NCBI GenBank assembly: GCA_026545765.1
Contig: CM048841.1
Coordinates: 95,189,352 to 95,253,351, forward strand
DNA: 64,000 nucleotides
From: Plantago major
Taxonomy: Eukaryota > Streptophyta > Magnoliopsida > Lamiales > Plantaginaceae
Direction: 5' to 3'
Of the stretch, positions 11,119 to 23,639 are shown piece after piece (position 1 is the first letter of the stretch; each line of letters begins with the position of its first letter). The notes below the pieces were generated by a model, which saw nothing but the letters and a program-made list of their open reading frames with translations, searched no databases and was not told the origin of the DNA. Made by a program: the position numbers and the translations under genes.

Positions 11119-13230
11119 TGGAGTATATCTTTGGAATGTGATGGAAACCGGTTTATCATATGGACCATTACGCGACAACGGGACGATCACATCGTTCGAA
11201 GATGAATTATCTTGAAAATCACGTGGATATTCGTAAACTATTTTAGAAGTGAAATTTTAAAAAAGTATTGATTTTCCTGAATATGTGAAATTACTATATT
11301 ACCCCTATAAAAGTGTTCGACATAATCACATATTTACACTAATACAATACTTACTCACTAGCCTCTTCATCCTCATGTATAAATACATGATTGATTATGG
11401 TCTTTCTTATTGTGTAGGAAAATCAGGATTTTATAAGACTTACTCACTACTCACTAGCCCCTTCATCCTCATGTATAAATTCATGTTCATTATGATTGTA
11501 AATTATGTTGACATTAATATAAGACATTATCCCTCAAAAAACGTGTTCCGCTGAAAGGTGGGTTACAAGTTATCGAACGGTTAAGACCACTTCTTAACCG
11601 TGAAAACCCCCAAACGCACTGATAAGTGATAATACGTTGGAAGTTTTAGTTCATTTGTTAATGCGTGAGAACCTTAATTTCAGGATGCTTTATTTAAAAT
11701 ATTTTCAAATTTCACATTCATTTCATTTCGGTGATTCGGGAAAAAACAAAACTAGATACTTAAATATTTTACGTTCCGTATAGGTGAAGATTTTTTTAAG
11801 AATTAAGAGGAAAAAATAAATAATATTTTGATTTAAAAGAAAAACAGCAGAAACCCGAAATCGGGTACGAAAATTATTGTGGTCGGAAAACAAGAAAAGC
11901 ATATTATAAATCTTCACATGGGCTAGGTTGACAGATGCATTGGATAAATCGGAACTCACAAGAATATACTCCACTGTATGTTTCTTCATTTTAAACTAAA
12001 ACATTGATGAGTTCATAGAATCACATTTAGATACTTGTTGATTTGTTCTTTCTACTGTGGATATTCCATTTTCCACATTTTGGTTAGTTTGATTAGGATT
12101 TACACATTGAATTTCGAGTATTAATTCCTTTGAGATTCAAAACTCTCAAGTACTAAGCAAACAAAGCTACGGTATTTTTTTTTATTCTAGGTTTCGAGTA
12201 CCCTATCAAGTGCAAAAAATCTCATACATAAGCTCAAAATTCGAATTACAGGTAATCACGTAGAATCCGAATTATGATCAGAATTTGGCACTTAAATATT
12301 GATCCAAGTTCCTTTGGCGAACACATTTTTATGCACACACCAACCCCTACTTTTCGATATTTATGAAGTTATCAAACTCTTTTGCGTGTACTTTTCATTG
12401 ACTTTTAGCTAACAATTTGTTGTCCAAAATGACAATAAACTCGATACCTGCACTTGGATTTTCACCGAGGTGCCCAAAGTTTTGCCAAAAATATTAACAA
12501 ACTTGCTTTCCAGTTTCTGCAGAGAACAAATTATAATCCTAACACAAGACACATTAATTTAACCTTCGAAAAGCATTTGACAATATATGAAATTTACAAC
12601 TACACTAACCGCGGAACTCAAATTGTCTTGAGAAATGACCATGTCAAAACAGTTTTCACCCATTTTACCAAGTCTCCCAATAATCTCAGTGGCAAATCAC
12701 TAAGGTTTATGCCGTAGGTGATATGGCTATTGGTTTAGTTTGTGTTGCATTTACACATGTATCCTTATTTATAACAATGGCGTTATCCGACCGGATTCCG
12801 TACTATCCTTCGCCATATAACCGAAAACATGTCCTCTGGAAGGTGGATTACTTCCCTATAAGTACTATTAGTACAACTATAGAAAAATTACGCGTAACGA
12901 GTCTTTAAAAAACTATCAAAATAGCGTTACCATGTCTTGAAAAAATCTATCAAAATCTACAGGAAAGTCTGCATTATGTTTCGAACTTCGTAACCAAACA
13001 TGTTGCACTTTTGTTACTTAATACTATTAGTTTATTAACTGTGTACTAAAGTGGTGACTTGAACTAGTAATTTTATTTGTGTCAATCAAACTCTTGTTAA
13101 AAACTAAATTTATCCTCTAAAATTTTTCAAAAAAAATTATTATGTTTTTTTATAATTACCAATATTTTTAATTTCTATATTTTTATATTTAATTAAAATA
13201 AATAGGTCAATTCCTAATTTGACGCCCGTT
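11119..13230. other. AT-rich intergenic DNA
   Basis: No convincing gene. Two copies of a roughly 50-bp phrase (ACTCACTAGCC, then CTTCATCCTCATGTATAAAT) lie near 11350 and 11450. The reading frames present are short, have no recognisable domain and show no gene-like composition. Confidence 0.5.
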
Positions 13231-13257
13231 GTCAGGCAAGGCGAAAGCCTGCCTGAC
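13231..13257. repeat. GTCAGGCA...TGCCTGAC hairpin, copy 1
   Basis: Arms GTCAGGC and GCCTGAC with inner complementarity can fold into a compact stem. Related copies are at 13928-13953 and 15600-15625, each followed by CGTAGAAGAGC or CGTAGAAAAGC. Confidence 0.7.
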
Positions 13258-13408
13258 CGTAGAAAAGCCCAAGTAAGTTGTAGTACTAAAAAATTATATA
13301 TTCAAATAAGACTCGCCAACCTTCGGGAAGTTCTGGTCAACTACAATACAAAGATCAACCACCACAGCTATCTGGTAGAGTATCCAACCTACTGAAATTA
13401 ATCATATA

Positions 13409-13666
13409 CTCCCTCCATTTCAGAGAAAATGTTACATTTTGACTTTGACTGGTCAACTGTCTTCTAGTTTGACCACAAATTACTCATAAACGATAATAGT
13501 AAATAATTTAATAAAATCATATAATAAAAATTTAATTAATAAATATTCATTATATAATTTTAATAATTTATTTATTAATATCGTTTAAGAGTAAATTGTG
13601 GTCAAACGCGAAAACAGTTGACCGCAGAATAGTAAAATGTAACACTTTTTTCTGAAATAGAGTGAG
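13409..13666. mobile_element. Stowaway MITE
   Basis: The ends CTCCCTCCATTTCAGA and, inverted, CTCACTCTATTTCAGA lie between TA dinucleotides (13407-13408, 13667-13668). Long inverted repeats continue through GGTCAACTGT and TTTGACCACAA. This is the classic mariner-derived Stowaway form, about 258 bp. Confidence 0.88.
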
Positions 13667-13914
13667 TATTGATTAGTCTATTTTCATATTATTGCTATTA
13701 ACTATTATTATTATAGACATGAGTGACATACTATTTTCATATTATTAGATACTTATTCATATTGCCATTAAATAGAATTAGTAGATATTTATTTATATTG
13801 CTATTAACTATTATTATTATATACTTATGTGGGCTTCGCCCTGACTTACAACATGCAATTTATTATTCACCATTAATTTTTTTTTATATAACCAATTGCC
13901 TGTTTTTTATATAA

Positions 13915-14420
13915 CCAATTGCCTGTCGTCAGGCATGGCGACGCCTGCCTGACCGTAGAAGAGCCCTACTTATGTATATTCCTATTAACTATAATTATAA
14001 GATTTATGTGAAACCTATCTGTTGTGTCTATCATCATACTCCTTACGATTGTTTTGTGTACATGTCGCATTAATTAATGAATATGGCTTGTTTCTATATG
14101 CTTCTATTTGGTTATTGCTATATGCTATAATTATTATATACCTGTGTATATTCGTATTAACTAGAAAACTATGAAATTATGTAAAAGGGCATTACAGTGG
14201 TTTATATAGCATTATAATACTTCTAGAGGTTTTTTCTACATGTAGATTGTAGAATTAAGTATTACGGCTTGTCTCTTGTTCTTGACAAAACGGATACGCA
14301 AAACAAAGACTACGAAATAAAACTTACCCCAGATACAAATCATAATGACACGATGTTTCGTGCACATTACAAATTTCCTGGCAAAACAATAATGAACCAT
14401 GTCAAATTACACATATAATT
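13915..14420. repeat. Segmental duplicate, copy 1 (uninterrupted)
   Basis: It starts at ACCAATTGCCTGTCGTCAGG and matches 15590-15853 plus 19112-19345 closely. In the second copy a Mutator-like element splits the phrase ATTATGTAAA, which is whole here (about 14173-14182), making this copy a natural empty-site control. It also holds hairpin copy 2 (13928-13953). No gene recognised. Confidence 0.85.
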
Positions 14421-14734
14421 TCGAGTATGCCCCCGAAATTCAAGCATAATGACCCAGACTTGCAGCGTAGATAAGATTTGTGTGTACGAGTCTGGATGTC
14501 TTGTGCGAACAATCAGAATCCTACAAGAAGAAATTTGATAGTTACATCGTAAGATGGTCAGTTTTCCATTGAAGTTCCGCTTGATGGATTGTACCTGATA
14601 TCTCAAGCGGTGGAAGAGGTAAATTTATTTTTAACTCCAAATTATCTATCATCAAAATAATATCTATCTAATAACAAGAGAAGTTTTTGGTAAAAATAGA
14701 TGGCATCTCAAATACCAAATATGGGAGTGGGTGA

Positions 14735-15545
14735 AATGCGACTATGCGATCGCCATATCGTCTGCGATCACCGTTTCGCCTTTAAATATTTAAATTAAAA
14801 AAAATATAAATATTAATAAAAAAACATAAGTAAGTTGTAGTACTAAAAAATTATATATTCAAATAAGACTCACACCAAGAACAGAGGAGGAGCTCTGGTC
14901 AACTACAATACAAAGAGCAACCACCACAGCTCTCTCGTAGAGTATCCAAACTACCGACGAGCTCTATTATATATTCAAATAAGACTCGTCAGCCTCCGGG
15001 GACAGAGGAGCTCTAGTTAACTATAATACAAAGAGCAACCACCACAGCTCTCTCTGGTAGAGTATCGAAACTATCGAAACCATAGCTCTACGGTAGTTTA
15101 GATACTCTGCCAGAGAGAGCTATGGTGGTTGCTTTTTTTAGTGTAGTTAACCAGAGTTACTCTGTCCCCGGAGGCTGGCGAGTTTTAGTTGAATATATAA
15201 TTTTTGAGTAAGTCTTCTGAGAGACGGTCTCTAGATATAAAATCATCGATATTATTAATCAAAACATCTATGTTCTCAACATTGGTGTTTTTTCATATTA
15301 CAACAAGACTTATTTTGTTAACAATATAGACATTTTGATTACTAACATGGATGGTTATATTGATAATATAGGTCGTCTCTAGATAAGTTATCTGGAGACC
15401 GTCTCCCATGAGACTTTGTGATAATTTTTTAGTACTACAACTTACTTGGGTTTTTTTATTAATATTTGTATTTTTTAATTAAAATATTCATAATGCGAAA
15501 GGGTGATCACATACGATATGGCGATCGTCTAGTCGCATTTGGCGA
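14735..15545. mobile_element. Foldback-type element with internal direct and inverted repeats
   Basis: Outer arms are inverted copies: GCGATCGCCATATCG near 14748, then TAAGTAAGTTGTAGTACT near 14830, mirrored near 15425-15535. Inside are two direct copies of a block with AATAAGACTCG, AGAGGAGCTCT and AGAGCAACCACCACAGC (from about 14856 and 14969) and an inverted copy (about 15082-15205). A further relative lies at 13270-13395. A MITE is nested in the right half. No coding sequence. Transposon class is not settled. Confidence 0.7.
15206..15420. mobile_element. Mutator-type MITE nested in the foldback element
   Basis: It is flanked by the 9-bp repeat ATAATTTTT (15197-15205 and 15421-15429). The ends form an inverted repeat centred on TGAGAGACGGTCTC. 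Nine-base target duplications point to Mutator-like elements. A second family member is at 39321-39566. Confidence 0.78.
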
Positions 15546-15589
15546 TTTCATATGGACCGTTAGATCAAAAATCTAATGGTGCATAATTG

Positions 15590-15853
15590 ATTGCCTGTCT
15601 TCAGGCATGGCGAAGCCTGCCTGACCGTAGAAGAGCACTACTTATGTATATTCCTATTAACTATAATTATGAGATTTCTGTGAAACCTATCTGCCGTGTC
15701 TATCATCATACTCTTTACGGCTGTTTTGTCTACATGTCGCATTAAGGAATATTGACTGTTTCTATATACTTCTATTGGGCTATTGCTATATGCTATAATT
15801 ATTATATACTTGTGTATATTCGTATTAACTAGAAATCTATGAAATTATGTAAA
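15590..15853. repeat. Segmental duplicate, copy 2, left part
   Basis: It matches 13915-14182 with scattered differences, including a diverged hairpin (15600-15625), and is cut at ATTATGTAAA by the Mutator-like element. The rest resumes at 19102. Confidence 0.85.
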
Positions 15854-16439
15854 GAGTCCGTTTTGTGAAAGACCCCCTATATATAGGAAAGTCCAAAAAG
15901 TCCACTTAAACGTTAAAACTAGACAATTTACCTTAAAAACTAGACAGCCTAATTTTTCGCGGGTCGACCCGTCGGGCTGGGTCAACCCGCGATTTTTTTT
16001 TAAAAAATAAGTTAGTTAGCTCATAAATGTTCATCCAAATCCACATGTTATGATTTTTACATCAAATTGTCTAGTTTTGTCATCAAATTGTCTATGTTTA
16101 TCGTAAAAATGTCTATGTTTAACATGCATACATTAGTAACAAACTATTTATCCAATGAAAAAAAATTTAGAAAAATAAACATGAACTTCAATTTCATTCA
16201 TCAAACAATAAATTTCAGTATACAAAATAATCAAAAATTTACAACCTATAAAAATACATGTATTTTTAAAAACATTAAATAAAATCTACAAAATAGCTTT
16301 CATCACACTCGACTTGTTCGTAGACACCTTCTTCCACAACGTTTCAATTTCTTTGTTCAGCCACCATTTTTACGAAAACCTAATACATACAACAAAAGCA
16401 TCACAAAAAACATATACAATTTCTACTAAAACATAGAAT

Positions 16440-17300
16440 ATTTAATTAAAAAAAACTAGACAATTTATAGTAAAAAATAGACAATTTCTACTAAATCATA
16501 GCCAATTTATACAAAAATAACTAGACAATTTACAGTAAAACATAGACAATTTACAGTAAAACATAGACAATTTATACTAAACATATAATTTTTATATAAA
16601 AAAACTAGACAATTTATAGTAAAACATAGACAATATACTCTAAAAACTAGACAATATCCACTAAAAACTAGACAAAACTTCCTAAATAATTATGATCATG
16701 TTTGATAATAAAACTAGACAATATTTTATAAAAACTAGACAATAACCTCTAAAAACTAGACAAAACTTACTAGATAATTATGTTCATGTTTGATAATAAA
16801 ACTAAACAATATTTCATAAAATCTAGACAATATTCTCTAAAAACTAGACAAAACTTCAGACACAATTATGTTTATGTTTGATAATAAAACTAGACCATTT
16901 TTAATAAAAACTAGACAAAACTTCCTAGACAATTATGTTCATGTTTGATAATAAAACTAGACAGTATTTCCTAAAAACTAGACAATATCCTCTAAAAACT
17001 AGACAAAACTTCCTAGACAATTATGTTCATGTTTGATAATAAAACTAGACAATATTTTGTAAAAACTAGACAATATCTTCTAAAAACTAGACAAAACTTT
17101 CTAGACAATTATGTTCATTTTTTATAATAAAACTAGATAATATTTCGTAAAAACTAGACAATATCCTCTAAAAACTAGACAAAACTTCCTAGACAATTAT
17201 GTTTATGTTTGATAATAAAACTAGACAATATTTAGTAAAAACTAGACAATATCCTCTAAAAACTACACAAAACTTACTAGATAATTATGTTCATATTTCA
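16440..17300. repeat. 88-bp tandem satellite of AAAACTAGACAAT units
   Basis: The word ATTATGTTCATGTTTGATAA or a near variant recurs with its TATG core near 16691, 16779, 16867, 16934, 17022, 17110, 17199 and 17286, so the spacing is 87-89 except one interval of 67. Each 88-bp unit has four related blocks of about 22 bp built on AAAACTAGACAA, and the 67 interval fits loss of one block. Looser CTAGACAATTTA units extend to 15930 on the left and recur near 17890-17930. Confidence 0.88.
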
Positions 17301-17635
17301 TTAGTCCAATTGTCCAAAGCATCAGAACTTGAGCTATTACACAACACTAAAAATCCACAAAAAATCACATTGCAGGCAGCGACAAAGATCCGTAAAAAAC
17401 TAAATGAACTCACTCTGCATCACTACGATTAAGTAATTACTAATTACAGAGTAACAAAACCTCCTAAAAACTTGTAGAATAGCTCTAGCTTAACACAACA
17501 ATACCATTGCAGTTCAGTACCATCAATTTGGCATTGCACATATGAATAATAGATTCAAATCACAGAGTTGCAAATACAACGATGACTACTACCAGAACAT
17601 CATGAAACATAAACAACAATCAAATAAGCAGACTA

Positions 17636-17826
<191 letters not shown>

Positions 17827-18256
17827 AGCTTCTCCCTACCACCAAATTATTGATGAATTTCTACTAAATCATAGCCAATTTATACAAAAAAAAAAAAAAC
17901 TAGACAATTTACAGTAAAACATAGACAATACATCATTCCAAATTACCAAATTCCAAATTACAAAAGTAAATGCCTCCACCTTAATCAGTAAGTAACAGTA
18001 CATCATTCCAGCCTCCTATAGCTAGCTCTTTGATTAGAGAAAACCTTCAAAGCAAAAATTACCAAATTCACATCATATTGCACTAGACATTCAATCAAAT
18101 CGAAGAAAATAACAACAGTAAAGTGAAGGTATAATTAAGCAAGCAGCAATCAGTACCATTGGAACCATTTAAATTGACAAACTAACAGACATTCACCACT
18201 AAACATACAGCAAAACGAAAACATAAATAAATCAAATCTACAAAAATAGATGATAC

Positions 18257-18462
18257 CTTATAGAGGAGCAGAAGGAAGAGGTTCGCCTTCAAGCTATAGG
18301 TCTTCGATGAAACCTGCAAAAATCGAAGCTCAATCAAATCGAAATCGAAATGATACACATAGAGAATTGGTGGAGACGAACCTGCTCGTTGACGTAGTTA
18401 TCGAGATCGAGAAGGATGTCAGGGTTTTACAGATTGACGAAAACCATATGCTCCACCGTGTA
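18257..18462 (-). pseudogene. Captured eIF3 subunit k fragment
   Basis: Two exon pieces on the minus strand (18462-18382 and 18313-18257), separated by a GT-AG intron, read YTVEHMVFVN, a stop, NPDILLDLDNYVNEQ, then VSSKTYSLKANLFLLLLYK. This matches, as I recall the family, the N-terminal region of plant translation initiation factor eIF3k. The stop codon falls where the family has an aromatic residue. A GTATCA donor follows the second exon. Like the HSP90 piece, it retains introns, so capture was at the DNA level. Confidence 0.82.
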
Positions 18463-18960
18463 TGCCATGCCCGACGACTGATTCGTCGCCACCAGCGTGT
18501 TGTTGATGATTTCCTTTCCCACTGTTGTTTCTCTTCTTCTTCGGAAAAGCTTGGTTGATTTGTGAGTCGCTTTCAGATCTAAATCTGCTTTCCTTCAAAT
18601 CCGGCTTTCGCATCTTCACCAACAGCTTCTGCTCCTCGTTGATCCCTAGATCCTTGGCGAACATCGGCAACTCAGATCCAGATCCCGTTTCCTTCCACCA
18701 GCCGTCAATCTTCACATCCTCACCACCTGTCAAACAATCGCCATTATGGATGAAGAAAGCAAACGATGCAAATCAGATCTTCAGAAACACGAAAGAAATC
18801 GCATAAAATATTGATCAAAATCGAAGGGAAATGCAGAAAATTATGGTTTTGGAGCTTTCTAGAGGGGGAGCTCGTTTCTAAATGGAAATAAAAAGGGAAA
18901 AAAATGGAAAAATAGCCTTTCATACAAAATTTGGGATATAAACCGCTCGACCCGGATCCA
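18463..18960 (-). other. Unassigned DNA next to the eIF3k fragment
   Basis: A minus-strand frame from 18733 reads MTGGEDVKIDGWWKETGSGS, then a charged stretch ending PKKKRNNSGKGN, before merging into the eIF3k region. The gene-like composition suggests a further captured exon, but I do not recognise the family. Overlapping frames on the plus strand look like shadows. Confidence 0.4.
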
Positions 18961-19111
18961 TATCCAAAAACCCGACCCATGAGAAAGGATCCGCGAGAAA
19001 ATAAGGACAAAATGAATGACATTAAATATAGACAATTATTAAGAGAAACTAGGGGTCTTTCTGGACTTTTTAAATGTAGTAGGACTTTTATGAGACTTAG
19101 TATTATGTAAA

Positions 19112-19737
19112 AGGGCATTGTGGTGGTCTATATAGCATTATAATACTTCTAGAGGTTTTGTCTAAATGTAGATTGTAGAGTTAAGGATTACGGCTTGTCT
19201 CTTGTTCTTGACAAAATGGATACGCAAAACGAAGACTACGAAATAAAACTTACCCCAGATACAAATTATAATGACCCGATGTTTCGTGCACATCACCAAT
19301 TTCCTGGCAAAACAAAAATGTACCATGTCAAATTACCCATAGAATTTCTGCTCGTCTCGCTACTGAATTGAATTTAGACGCTTTCAATAGTCTGTCAGTC
19401 ATATTCAGGTAAGACTTTTGTTTTACTTTCACCTAGCCAGGTACATATTTGAATGGACCACACCTTTGACATAATTAGCTGCTACATATTGCCTGATTAA
19501 CCAACCGATTATCGATAGCGTAATCTGCTTGCCTCTTATGGTTTTACACTGTAGGAGATGATAACTGCAATAGGGGGGGTGAATGGATGATGATACTATA
19601 TGAAATGACATGTTGCCGAATATTCTTTTGGAAGGTCCACTACTTGAGTAGTTGTATCTGGCCGAATGCCAAGATTTTACTATGATCAAATTGTTCAATC
19701 TTAGTTGTTCAATGTTTTAAATGTTGAATGAAGAAAC
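19112..19737. repeat. Segmental duplicate copy 2, right part, and adjoining spacer
   Basis: Positions 19112-19345 match 14183-14410 (for example ACTTACCCCAGATACAAAT, then GATGTTTCGTGCACAT). From 19346 to the copia element no gene or repeat is recognised. Confidence 0.7.
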
Positions 19738-21832
19738 TGTTAGAATGTGAAATATCTTAGTCTCCTAAGTATTTCATATCTCTACTATTGTTGTATTCCT
19801 TGTTGTATTTAGATTCCTAGTTTAGATTAGATTCCTCGTTTATAGCCTACATTATAAGATTACTCTTGTATAAATATGTACGATTGTGGTAATGAGAAGA
19901 TCACGGAATTATATTCTTTCATGGTATCAGTCCACCTTCACCTCACACAAACCAACCTTCGGCCGAATCTCCACATTTTCATCCATCTCGGTACACTACA
20001 TATCCACCGGCTCGACCCGTCACACGCAGCCAGCATGGTATACTTAAGCCTAATACTATATTTGATCCATCACAGGCTCATACCACCATTGTTACGCATT
20101 CCCCTCTACCCCGTAACCCTTTGGCTGCCCTTCGTGACCCGAATTGGAAATTAGCTATGACCGATGAATTTGATGCTCTTATTAAAAATAAGGCGTGGGA
20201 TTTGGTTCCACGCCCCCAAATGTTAATGTCATCCGTTCTATGTGGATTTTTACTCATAAAGTTAAATCTGACGGTTCATTTGAGAGGCATAAGGCCCGTC
20301 TTGTAGGTGATGGTAAGACTCAACGAGTCGGCATTGATTGTGGAGAGACTTTTAGTCCGGTCGTGAAACCGACGACTATTCGTACGATTCTCAGTATTGC
20401 ATTATCAAGGAAGTGGTCGATTCATCAGCTCGACGTCAGCAATGCTTTTTTACATGGCAATCTGAAGGAGACAGTTTACATGCACCAACCTATGGGTTTT
20501 CGCGACAAACAGCATCCGGACTATGTCTGTTTATTACGGAAATCATTATATGGACTTAAGCAGGCTCCTCGGGCGTGGTATAAGCGGTTTGCTGATTTTG
20601 TGTCATCTATTGGTTTCTCTAATAGTAGGTCTGATACTTCTTTGTTTATCTACACCCGTAGGTCAGATACGGCGTATTTGCTTTTATATGTCGATGCCAT
20701 TATCTTGACGGCATCATCAGAGGAGTTACGTTTATCCATCTTGAAACCTTAGCTCTAAGTTTGCAATGAAGGACTTGGGTTTCTTGAATTACTTTCTCGG
20801 CATTAGTGTGACTCGTCATAAGGATGGCTTATTTTTATCTCAGCAGAAGTATGCCGCAGAGATCATCGACCGGGCTGGTATGAGCTCGTGCAAGCCGAGT
20901 CTAACTCCTGTGGACACAAAGCCGAAAGTTAGTGCTACTACGGGGGCACCATTTGCTGATCCGACTTTGTATCATAGTCTTGCTGGTGCTCTACAGTATC
21001 TTACTTTTACATGGCCCGATATATCTTATGTTGTCCAACAGATTTGCCTTCAGATGCATGATCCGCGTGAGGAACATATGCATGCCTTGAAGCGTATTAT
21101 CTGGTATCTCCAGGGTACGCTTCGTCTTGGTCTTCACTTATCTCCTTCTTCTCTTATACCGATCTTGTTGCTTATACTGATGCTGATTGGGGAGGATGTC
21201 CCGATACACGCCGTTCCACATCTGGTTACTGTGTCTTCTTGGGGGACAATCTAATCTCCTGGTCTTCGAAACGCCAACCGACTTTGTCCCGTTCCAGTGT
21301 AGAGGACGAATATAGGAGGTGGCTAATGTTGTTTTGAGTCCTTTTGGCTTCGTAATCTTCTTCTAGAGTTACAGTATCATATTCGTAAGGCTACATTGGT
21401 ATATTGCGACAATGTGAGTGCTATTTATCTTTCTGGGAATCCTGTCCAACACTAGCGCACGAAGCATATTGAAATTGATATCCATTTTGTTCGAGAGAAA
21501 GTGGCGCGTGGTGAGGTTCGAGTTTGTCATGTGCCTTCCAGACATCAGGTGGCAGATATCTTTACTAAGGGGCTGCCGCTTGTCCTCTTCGACGACTTTC
21601 GAACCAGTCTTAATGTTCGTGACCCTCCAGTTTCGACTGTGGGGGGAGTGTTAGAATGTGAAATATCTTAGTCTCCTAAGTATTTCATATCTCTACTATT
21701 GTTGTATTCCTTGTTGTATTTAGATTCCTAGTTTAGATTAGATTCCTAGTTTATAGCCTACATTATAGGATTACTCTTGTATAAATATGTACGATTGTGG
21801 TAATGAGAAGATCACGGAATTATATTCTTTCA
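19738..21832 (+). mobile_element. Ty1/copia retrotransposon, young but internally deleted
   Basis: LTRs of 184 bp (19738-19921 and 21649-21832) begin TGTTAGAATG and end TTCTTTCA, with an exact 5-bp target duplication GAAAC (19733-19737, 21833-21837). By eye the LTRs differ at only two positions, so insertion is recent. The primer site TGGTATCAG follows the 5' LTR, and a purine tract GGGGGGAG precedes the 3' LTR. Only about 1.7 kb lies between. Gag, protease and integrase are gone, and the reverse transcriptase and RNase H parts are broken, so the element is non-autonomous. Confidence 0.95.
20100..21640 (+). pseudogene. Copia reverse transcriptase/RNase H remnant
   Basis: Pieces of the copia RT domain are clear: [40 protein letters not shown] and the metal-binding box as LYVDA, where the family has YVDD. 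RNase H-like pieces follow (ADPTLYHSLAGALQYLT, then after a shift the region around 21180-21300 and IFTKGLP near 21560). At least three frame shifts occur (near 20215, 20750 and 21170), and later stops. With the altered active site it cannot be functional. Confidence 0.9.
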
Positions 21833-21837
21833 GAAAC

Positions 21838-22473
21838 TACTCTCGAAGAGTGGCATCCTGTTCTCTGGGATCACTTGATTTGTTCGTTAAGTCATAGGCA
21901 TGAATCAAATTGATGGTCACCTTGCTTCTACTACTTGAAAACTATGGATTTTTTTCTTCCTGTGACTAGACTAGCAGATACTCATGTTATATCTGCTTTG
22001 CCTTTGTTTTATGTTCTTTTTTTGTTTGCAAAACAAAATTATTGATGCATTCAGATATCCCATTTGCATTAAGTTTATAACTATGTTCCCAAAAGTCCTC
22101 TCTCCCATTTTTGGTTTCTTTTGGAGGGTGAAGTGGTTGCGATAGGTGCAGCATCAAGTTTTTTGTCTTAGATGTATTTTTAGTTCTTACTGAATCTGTC
22201 CAACACCAATTTTATTGTTCATGTGGAAGTTGGAGGTATACTGTCGGTGATCGTAGGGAGAGTATTGCCAGCTTGCTTCCACATATTATTCACAAGAAGT
22301 CCTATAATTAGTTGAATACACCAACAGAACACCCTGCAAAAGGATATTAGGAGTATATAGCTTTGGGATGAAAACAGAACGCCCTACGAAAGGATATTAG
22401 TAACAAATATGGCCCATAAATTATTTTGGAAAGATAACAAACACTACTATGAATGTCCATCCGAATCTTCACT
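21838..22473. other. Spacer between the copia element and the NLR pseudogene
   Basis: No gene recognised. The phrase AACAGAACGCCCTACGAAAGG or a close variant occurs twice near 22325 and 22375, a small local duplication. Confidence 0.4.
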
Positions 22474-23380
22474 TTATATCATTTTCCCCACTAAATTGTG
22501 CTGAGTACTATGACTGGAAATATGCATGTAATACAACAAATTCTTCCACTCTTCCAGCCGTTTTTTTATTAACCTGTATGTTAAACTAGTCTTCCCCAAA
22601 CCGCCCAGACCATGTATTGAGACCACACAACGATGACGATCTTCCTTGAGTAGCTCATTAAGCAGCTCTCGCTTAGCATCATGGAGCCCCACAAATTGAT
22701 CAACAGCCAGCCTTCCTCCTCCCAAGCTGGAATTGATCTTTCTCAATGATCTCACTGCTAGTTCAACGCTTCGTTGATGATAGGAAGTGCCTGTTAGCAA
22801 ATGCTCATGAGTATTTAAAAGTGGTTTCAAGATATAGATTTCAAAATGGAGACTCCAATAGCTTTTCTTTTCAATGACTTAAAACATTGATTTCCTACTT
22901 ATGCTACACAGAATTGATAAGCAGACCAGTTTTAAAAAATCAGTTAGGCAAATAATTACGTACCGGCATTCATATTGGCATTGGCAATGTTATTATCAAT
23001 CTTGATATCATAAGTCTCTTTTCTTTTCTTAAGCTGGTCTACCTTTTTCTCGATGGACTTAATCTGGTTGGCCAGATTAATAACAGTGCAACATGAACAA
23101 TAAAACCGGGCACGACTAAGGCATCCCGTACCCTTCTGGCGGTCAGTGAAGTCCCCCAGCACGGTTACAGTGTCATTGGCGATTCAGTCAATTCGGAAAG
23201 CCACTGCTCATCACGGTTATCATACACCCTTAATTGAGCATCCCTTAGTAATGCTTTCATGTATTCCAGTTCATCTTTTATTGACTCTGCACTGGATTGA
23301 ACCCCAATGATGAGAGAAACTCTACTGGTTGCGAACTCGTTTAGTTGGCTGATTGCCAACGACAACATAGGTTCAAGCAT
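22474..23380 (-). pseudogene. CC-NBS-LRR resistance gene fragment
   Basis: On the minus strand, 23380-23165 encodes an Rx-type coiled-coil start (LSLAISQLNEFATSRVSLI, then DELEYMKALLRDAQLR). After a deletion and frame shift, 23162-22956 continues with a coiled-coil tail (IKSIEKKVDQLKKRKETYD). A GT-AG intron (about 22976-22800) leads to the start of an NB-ARC domain with VVSIHGLGGLGKTSL, the ATP-binding P-loop. The frame ends soon after at 22474, with RNBS, GLPL, MHD and all LRRs missing. Intact relatives are intracellular immune receptors. This one is a relic. Confidence 0.85.
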
Positions 23381-23639
23381 AGCTGCCAGTCTGCCACTAA
23401 TTACTTGCTGGTTAACTTATCTGTTCTAAGGAGCTGGATATAGTTCATTTTGTGGATGCGGTTGTCACTCTGCCATCAAACCACACTGATATTTTATAAA
23501 TGCAAAAAAGCTATGCGCACTTTAAGTAATTTTCAGAGTATTTATTAGTCGTAGCGTGTGATACACATAAGACGGATAGCATTTATAAGGGTATATAGCA
23601 ACACATTATAGAAGTTTAATCTCTAAAGTTTCAAAATAT

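Noticed and set aside
16440-17300. CRISPR-like array
   Set aside because: The units are contiguous with no unique spacers, and the setting is a plant transposon. It is a satellite.
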